From CAZMGT01 sp964565895 (lineage in GTDB: Bacteria > Armatimonadota > Zipacnadia > UBA1398 > CAZMGT01), in NCBI GenBank assembly GCA_964565895.1, contig CAZMGT010000083.1, positions 1 to 9,575 of the forward strand: DNA of 9,575 bases, given 5' to 3'. This document shows positions 6,568 through 9,575 of the stretch, piece by piece. Every line of letters begins with the position of its first letter. Positions within the stretch are counted from its first letter, which is position 1. The notes beneath the pieces are model-generated. The model was not told the origin of the DNA. It did not search any database and saw only the letters and a program-made list of their open reading frames with translations. A program made the position numbers and the translations under genes.

Positions 6568-8487
6568 TCAGTCCGCGCCGAGCCGCTCTAGCGCAACACT
6601 GGCAGAGTGCACCGCGAGGCACGCCAACACCCCAAGCACGACCCCCAAGGCCAACCCATATCCCGTGCGCAGCACCGTCGCGGCGATCGGCGTGTGAATG
6701 TGGCAGAACGTGTTTACCATGGACACCTGGCCTACCGCGCCGACGATGGCCAGGGCGATTACGTAACGCGGGCGCCCCACGGCGCGCAAAAAGCCTCCAA
6801 GCAGCAGAGCGGGATGGCCGAGGAGAAACTCTTTCGTCCGCGGGCGAAACACCAAAAGCTGCTCCAACGCCTCGCGCACCGCGCGCTCGGCGCCCGCCGT
6901 TGCCGCACGGGGGGCGTTGCCCGTGCGCAAGACCCAATACGCAGCGCCAGCGAGGAGCACGAGGGCGACGAGGGTATAGCCCATGACAAACGGCGCAGCG
7001 CACAGCTCGCGCGCGCGGCGCACCGCCCCGCGGAGCTGGTCGCGCACGCCCCGGCCGTTGGGAAACGCCCCGAGCAAGTACATCGCAGCGACAACGAGCG
7101 GCGGCGCGAGCTGCGAGAGCTTTACCCCGCGAAACTGGCTCACCTTCATCATGTGTGGAGTGTCGGAAAGCAGCGCAGCGACAAGCGCCCCGCCGGCAAG
7201 CGACACGGCGCTTACGCACAGCACAAGCCCACAAGCGCGCAACAGCGCGCGGCTTGGGCGAACCGGCCCGCTCGGCGGGGGAATATCGAGCCGCACTCTA
7301 AGCAGGGCCACCGTGGGCGCGGCGAGAGCTACGGCAAGGGCGAGCGCCGAGCGGCCGACTTCCCCGCCCAAGCTTAAGGCCTCGGCGAACACAACGGCTG
7401 CCCCGAGCACGACCCATGCCCCGCGCGCGGAGAGGAGGAAAAGCTCAAACGCAAGCAGGGCGAGCAACCCCGCGCCCCCCAACGCTACGGCGGCGAGGCA
7501 CCCCCGCGCGGGGGCGAACGGGGCAAACGGGGCGGCTTGCCCCAGCTCAAAGCCCGCGTCGCGAATGCTCTGGGAGACAAGGCGCAGGTAGTCCAGGTTC
7601 GCCTCAAGGGGGTCGCCGATCGCCCGGTCGACAAACATGCGCACAAAGCAGCAGCGAATGTTGCGCTCGCGCACCGCGCGGCGAAAGCGGGCCATTGCCG
7701 TCTGCGGGTTAAGCTCGCTCAGCTCCTTCTCCCCGATAGAATGCGTGCGAACTACCCTTCCCCGAAGCAGCCGAGCAAGCTCCGTCGTCCCCCGTTGCAC
7801 GTCAAGCTCCACAGCATAAAACTCCATCCCGTGCTCGCCGATGAGCTCCGCGGTAACGGGCAAAAGCCGCTCGTAGCCGAGGACGAACTTACCCATAAAC
7901 AGCACGCGCCACATCCCCGCAGCGCGAATCTCCTCAAACACCTGGTGCAGGGCGTTTTCGTTTACCACAGGCGAATCCACCGGGCGCGCGATGGGCATCA
8001 GCCCCGCGCCGCGCACCTCGGCCACGCGCGCGGGGTCCCAGCCCACACCGACCTGGGCGAGGCGCTCTAGCGAGCCGCTGAGGGCCAGGACAAACCCGCC
8101 GTTTGGCCCCGCGGCGAGCCGCGGCGTAACCCATTTCGCGGCCAGGTTGCGCGTAATGCGCTGGGCGAGCTCCGCTGTGGGCACGTAAACCTGGAGCTCC
8201 CCCGCAGCGGGCGAGGGGCGCAAGCCAGCGCGGCCCGTATCGAGCAGCGAGGGAAGGGAGTCCTCGGGCAGGCCTACGCCTGTGGCCCCCGCTTGGCGAA
8301 ACGCGCGCAGAACATCATTTACCGTCCGCCCGGCAGCGGCCGCAAGCAGGGCCACCTCCTCGTAGTCCACGACAATCTCCACGCGCCGGTTGCTCCGCTC
8401 AATGCTGTGGCGCCGTGCGAGGACAACCAGGGCGGCGACGGTGGCCAGGATAACGAGCGCCCAAGCCGTTTTGCGCGCAGCAGGCAA
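6568..8487 (-). CDS. DUF5693 family multipass membrane protein, 639 aa
   Basis: First gene of the operon; function unknown. Helix 7-25 acts as a membrane anchor or uncleaved signal. A soluble extracytoplasmic domain of about 290 residues follows (30-320), with alternating beta-alpha character (stretches near 163-173, 192-204, 221-229 and 278-286) that suggests a TIM-barrel-like fold. Then come about eight hydrophobic helices (near 328-352, 355-375, 378-396, 415-440, 458-474, 497-520, 573-597 and 606-627). Conserved-looking motifs are RPRTKEFLLGHP (548-559) and NTFCHIHTP (592-600), typical of DUF5693 proteins as I know them. These commonly sit beside csaB, so a role in wall-polymer assembly, export or modification is likely but unproven. 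The start is TTG 8487, with GGAGGGAG at 8500-8493, 5 nt away. No in-frame ATG precedes the hydrophobic helix. Confidence 0.88.
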   Translation of the reverse strand: MPAARKTAWALVILATVAALVVLARRHSIERSNRRVEIVVDYEEVALLAAAAGRTVNDVLRAFRQAGATGVGLPEDSLPSLLDTGRAGLRPSPAAGELQVYVPTAELAQRITRNLAAKWVTPRLAAGPNGGFVLALSGSLERLAQVGVGWDPARVAEVRGAGLMPIARPVDSPVVNENALHQVFEEIRAAGMWRVLFMGKFVLGYERLLPVTAELIGEHGMEFYAVELDVQRGTTELARLLRGRVVRTHSIGEKELSELNPQTAMARFRRAVRERNIRCCFVRMFVDRAIGDPLEANLDYLRLVSQSIRDAGFELGQAAPFAPFAPARGCLAAVALGGAGLLALLAFELFLLSARGAWVVLGAAVVFAEALSLGGEVGRSALALAVALAAPTVALLRVRLDIPPPSGPVRPSRALLRACGLVLCVSAVSLAGGALVAALLSDTPHMMKVSQFRGVKLSQLAPPLVVAAMYLLGAFPNGRGVRDQLRGAVRRARELCAAPFVMGYTLVALVLLAGAAYWVLRTGNAPRAATAGAERAVREALEQLLVFRPRTKEFLLGHPALLLGGFLRAVGRPRYVIALAIVGAVGQVSMVNTFCHIHTPIAATVLRTGYGLALGVVLGVLACLAVHSASVALERLGAD

Positions 8488-8492
8488 TCAGG

Positions 8493-8500
8493 CTCCCTCC
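8493..8500 (-). promoter_or_regulatory. Ribosome binding site fixing the TTG start of the DUF5693 gene
   Basis: GGAGGGAG on the minus strand is a near-ideal Shine-Dalgarno sequence 5 nt before TTG 8487 (8 nt if only GGAGG at 8500-8496 is counted). It makes the TTG start credible although no ATG is nearby. The predicted 5' leader between the promoter and the start codon is only about 22 nt, leaving no room for a riboswitch. Confidence 0.65.
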
Positions 8501-8516
8501 CGCGGCCCGCGCGGCG

Positions 8517-8545
8517 ATTATAGCCCAAGCTCACCCGCGGGTCTA
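8517..8545 (-). promoter_or_regulatory. Operon promoter upstream of the DUF5693-csaB-barrel-lipoprotein genes
   Basis: On the minus strand TAGACC (8545-8540, four of six matches to TTGACA) is followed after exactly 17 bp by a perfect TATAAT (8522-8517). Transcription would start near 8510, about 22 nt before the TTG start. It stands back to back with the tRNA promoter, with 44 bp between the two -35 boxes. This is the only clear promoter for the operon genes. Confidence 0.65.
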
Positions 8546-8589
8546 CCGACTGCCCCGGGCGCAAATCGCCCCGCGCTGGCCTTTTCCGG

Positions 8590-8618
8590 TTGCCACGCGC
8601 GCGGCTATCGGCTACAAT
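8590..8618 (+). promoter_or_regulatory. Sigma70-type promoter of tRNA-Ala
   Basis: TTGCCA (8590-8595) and TACAAT (8613-8618) are separated by 17 bp, close to consensus at both boxes. Transcription would begin near 8625 and give a 5' leader of about 20 nt for RNase P to remove before the tRNA begins at 8646. Confidence 0.7.
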
Positions 8619-8645
8619 TTCACAAAGCCGAACGTTCCCCACGGT

Positions 8646-8721
8646 GGGCCGGTAGCTCAGCCGGGAGAGCGCCTGAATCGCACTCAGGAGGTCGGGGGTT
8701 CGAATCCCCTCCGGTCCACCA
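8646..8721 (+). tRNA. tRNA-Ala, anticodon CGC, CCA encoded
   Basis: A complete 76-nt cloverleaf. The acceptor arm is GGGCCGG / CCGGTCC with the G3-U70 pair that marks alanine tRNAs. The D-stem is GCTC/GAGC, the anticodon stem CCTGA/TCAGG, and the 7-nt loop ATCGCAC puts anticodon CGC at 8679-8681, which reads GCG. The variable loop is AGGTC, and the T-arm GGGGG-TTCGAAT-CCCCT closes with one G-U pair. Discriminator A is followed by a genome-encoded CCA (8719-8721). CGC is one of the minor alanine anticodons and suits a high-GC genome rich in GCG codons. It appears to be a stand-alone unit with its own promoter. Confidence 0.96.
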
Positions 8722-8732
8722 AAACTTTTTTC
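8722..8732 (+). terminator. T-run just after the tRNA, possible terminator
   Basis: Six consecutive T residues (8726-8731) begin 5 nt after the CCA end. The GC-rich acceptor and T-arm helices of the tRNA could serve as the upstream stem. There is no separate dedicated hairpin directly before the run. A stronger hairpin (8764-8800) lies further downstream but without a T-run. Confidence 0.35.
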
Positions 8733-9317
8733 CTCGCAACGGCCTAAAGCTGCCTTGCTCCGCGGGCCGCATGTCGTCTTCGCCCGCAGACGACTGGCCC
8801 GAGGCCTCCAATCCGCTGCCGCAGTGGCAACCGGCACAGCGTATGACCGGCCAACACGCATGCCCCCCGCGTAATGCCTCCGCTCAGCGCAGTGCAGATG
8901 CGCGCGCCCTGGCAAAGTCAGCGCATACGCCAGTGCTGGTGCGCCGCGATAAATGGGAAACGGCCCAGCCATCGTCGGCATGCGCCTAGGGCGCTGTGCC
9001 CCGCGTCGCGGTCTCGCCCGGCGCTAGCCCAACCCCGGCGTTTCGCCACAGCCCCACCGCGGGCCGCGACAGCGCGTCTGGTCGACACCCGTGAAGGATG
9101 CTGCAGTAGCGCAGACGCTTTGCAACGTCTAGCTGCCTCTTCTCAGCCATATGGGAAGACCTATGGGAAAAACCGCTGGGTGTCGCGTGCAGCGATTTTG
9201 TTGCCTAAGACCATCGCGAACTCCAAAGCAAGAACCCCTAGTTTCCCCAAGCCGACCGCTGCGAGGCGGGGCCCGTGCGAGGCGCGAAACCAACCCGCCA
9301 AGGGGCGTGCAGAAAGC

Positions 9318-9364
9318 GATGCCTGTCTCCTCTCGCCCCATTGCGGCATGCAGGAGACGGCATC
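9318..9364. repeat. 13-bp inverted repeat with one bulged base
   Basis: GATGCCTGTCTCCT (9318-9331) pairs with AGGAGACGGCATC (9352-9364) over 13 base pairs, interrupted only by an unpaired T at 9324. The 20-nt loop holds a further possible GCC/GGC mini-stem. It lies about 100 bases before the gene fragment at the right edge. No T-run follows on either strand, so a terminator is unlikely. An operator, a leader RNA hairpin or a small transposon-like end are all possible. Confidence 0.5.
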
Positions 9365-9467
9365 CCGGCGAAGACAAACGTCTCGGAAAGCAACGAGGCG
9401 TACGCCTGGCAAGCGTATCGCGCGATGCGCCCCACTCTACGAAGCCCACGGGAAGATAGCGCGCGTC

Positions 9468-9575
9468 GTGCCGCTCAAGCTGCCGGTGTGGCGTAAGCCA
9501 TGGAGCAACCCGCTCACGGTGCGCTGTTTGTATTTGGCGGCGGATGACGAGGGCTCGCGCCGCGTGCGCTGCGAG
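9468..9575 (+). CDS. Start of an unidentified gene, cut by the right edge
   Basis: From GTG 9468 to the edge there are 36 codons with strong G/C bias at third positions, like the operon genes. The encoded start is MPLKLPVWRKPWSNPLTVRC, followed by LYLAADDEGSRRVRCE. I do not recognise the family. The start is uncertain: GGAAG lies 12 nt upstream of the GTG, rather far for a ribosome site. The frame is open upstream as far as 8847, with in-frame ATGs at 9348 and 8874. The stretch CAPLYEAHGKIARVV just before the GTG also reads like protein, so the true start may be a little further left. Confidence 0.35.
   Translation, partial: MPLKLPVWRKPWSNPLTVRCLYLAADDEGSRRVRCE

Larger units (their letters stand above)
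8722..9467. other. Gene-poor region with several strong hairpins
   Basis: I find no convincing gene in these about 745 bases. Third codon positions in every frame lack the strong G/C bias of the operon genes, and base composition is less GC-rich from about 9120 to 9400. Structured elements are: GGGCC...GTCGTCT / AGACGAC...GGCCC (8764-8800); GTAGC-gc-AGACG / CGTCT-a-GCTGC (9106-9136); a direct repeat TGCGAGGCG (9260-9268 and 9276-9284); GATGCC(T)GTCTCCT / AGGAGACGGCATC (9318-9331 and 9352-9364); and the 12-bp palindrome AGGCGTACGCCT (9396-9407). One plus-strand frame stays open from 8847 to the right edge. The region could be a long leader, an RNA gene, or decayed coding DNA. Confidence 0.45.

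Noticed and set aside
8319..8981. Minus-strand ORF across the tRNA reading GIRTPDLL...SRLSYRPT, and a second one (8620-8811) reading GGDSNPRPPE...PAELPAH.
   Set aside because: These are the classic false proteins made by translating the antisense strand of a tRNA gene. The cloverleaf at 8646-8721 is perfect.
8771..8989. 72-codon plus-strand ORF beginning MSSSPADDWPEA.
   Set aside because: No ribosome site, its start lies inside the 8764-8800 hairpin, and codon bias is weaker than in real genes here. It is the tail of a frame that runs through the tRNA.
9080..9470. Possible tmRNA, RNase P RNA or SRP RNA in the structured right-hand region.
   Set aside because: None of the conserved sequence blocks of these RNAs is found on either strand; the NEAYA-like peptide in one frame is not a convincing tmRNA tag.
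1..9575. CRISPR arrays, insertion sequences, integrases or defence genes.
   Set aside because: No regularly spaced repeats, transposase or nuclease motifs, or long terminal inverted repeats were found on reading both strands.

Overview
The window comes from a high-GC bacterium. Its four large genes all lie on the minus strand and end strongly in G or C at third codon positions. An outer-membrane beta-barrel protein ending in Phe and a lipoprotein with a lipobox point to a diderm (two-membrane) envelope. The CsaB pyruvyl transferase points to S-layer-type anchoring on pyruvylated wall polymer. CsaB next to a DUF5693 protein is known from Firmicutes. Together with an outer membrane it would fit a deep-branching diderm phylum such as Armatimonadota, but that assignment is inference only.

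Layout from right to left, the direction in which the main operon is read. At the right edge (about 9468-9575) a plus-strand gene begins and runs out of the window. Before it, 8722-9467 holds no convincing gene but several strong hairpins. A complete tRNA-Ala(CGC) lies at 8646-8721 on the plus strand behind a good sigma70-type promoter. Back to back with it, a minus-strand TATAAT promoter starts the operon: DUF5693 membrane protein (8487-6568), csaB (6564-5485), a 990-residue outer-membrane barrel (5459-2487) and a PEGA/carboxypeptidase-regulatory-like lipoprotein (2415-457). The first three are nearly contiguous (gaps of 3 and 25 nt). The fourth follows a 71-nt gap that holds a perfect small hairpin.

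Downstream, 71-456 holds at most one doubtful small ORF. It is followed by a candidate intrinsic terminator whose U-tract runs straight into a near-consensus promoter (TTGACA, 18 bp, TATACT) firing off the left edge.

Read together, the operon looks like an envelope module. CsaB would add pyruvate to a cell-wall polymer that S-layer-homology proteins bind. DUF5693 is an integral membrane partner of unknown activity with a large extracytoplasmic domain. The barrel and the lipoprotein, rich in beta-sandwich domains, would sit in or under the outer membrane. I saw no CRISPR array, transposase, phage gene or defence gene. The least explained elements are the barrel protein with its duplicated N-terminal module, the DUF5693 protein, and the structured gene-poor DNA to the right of the tRNA.
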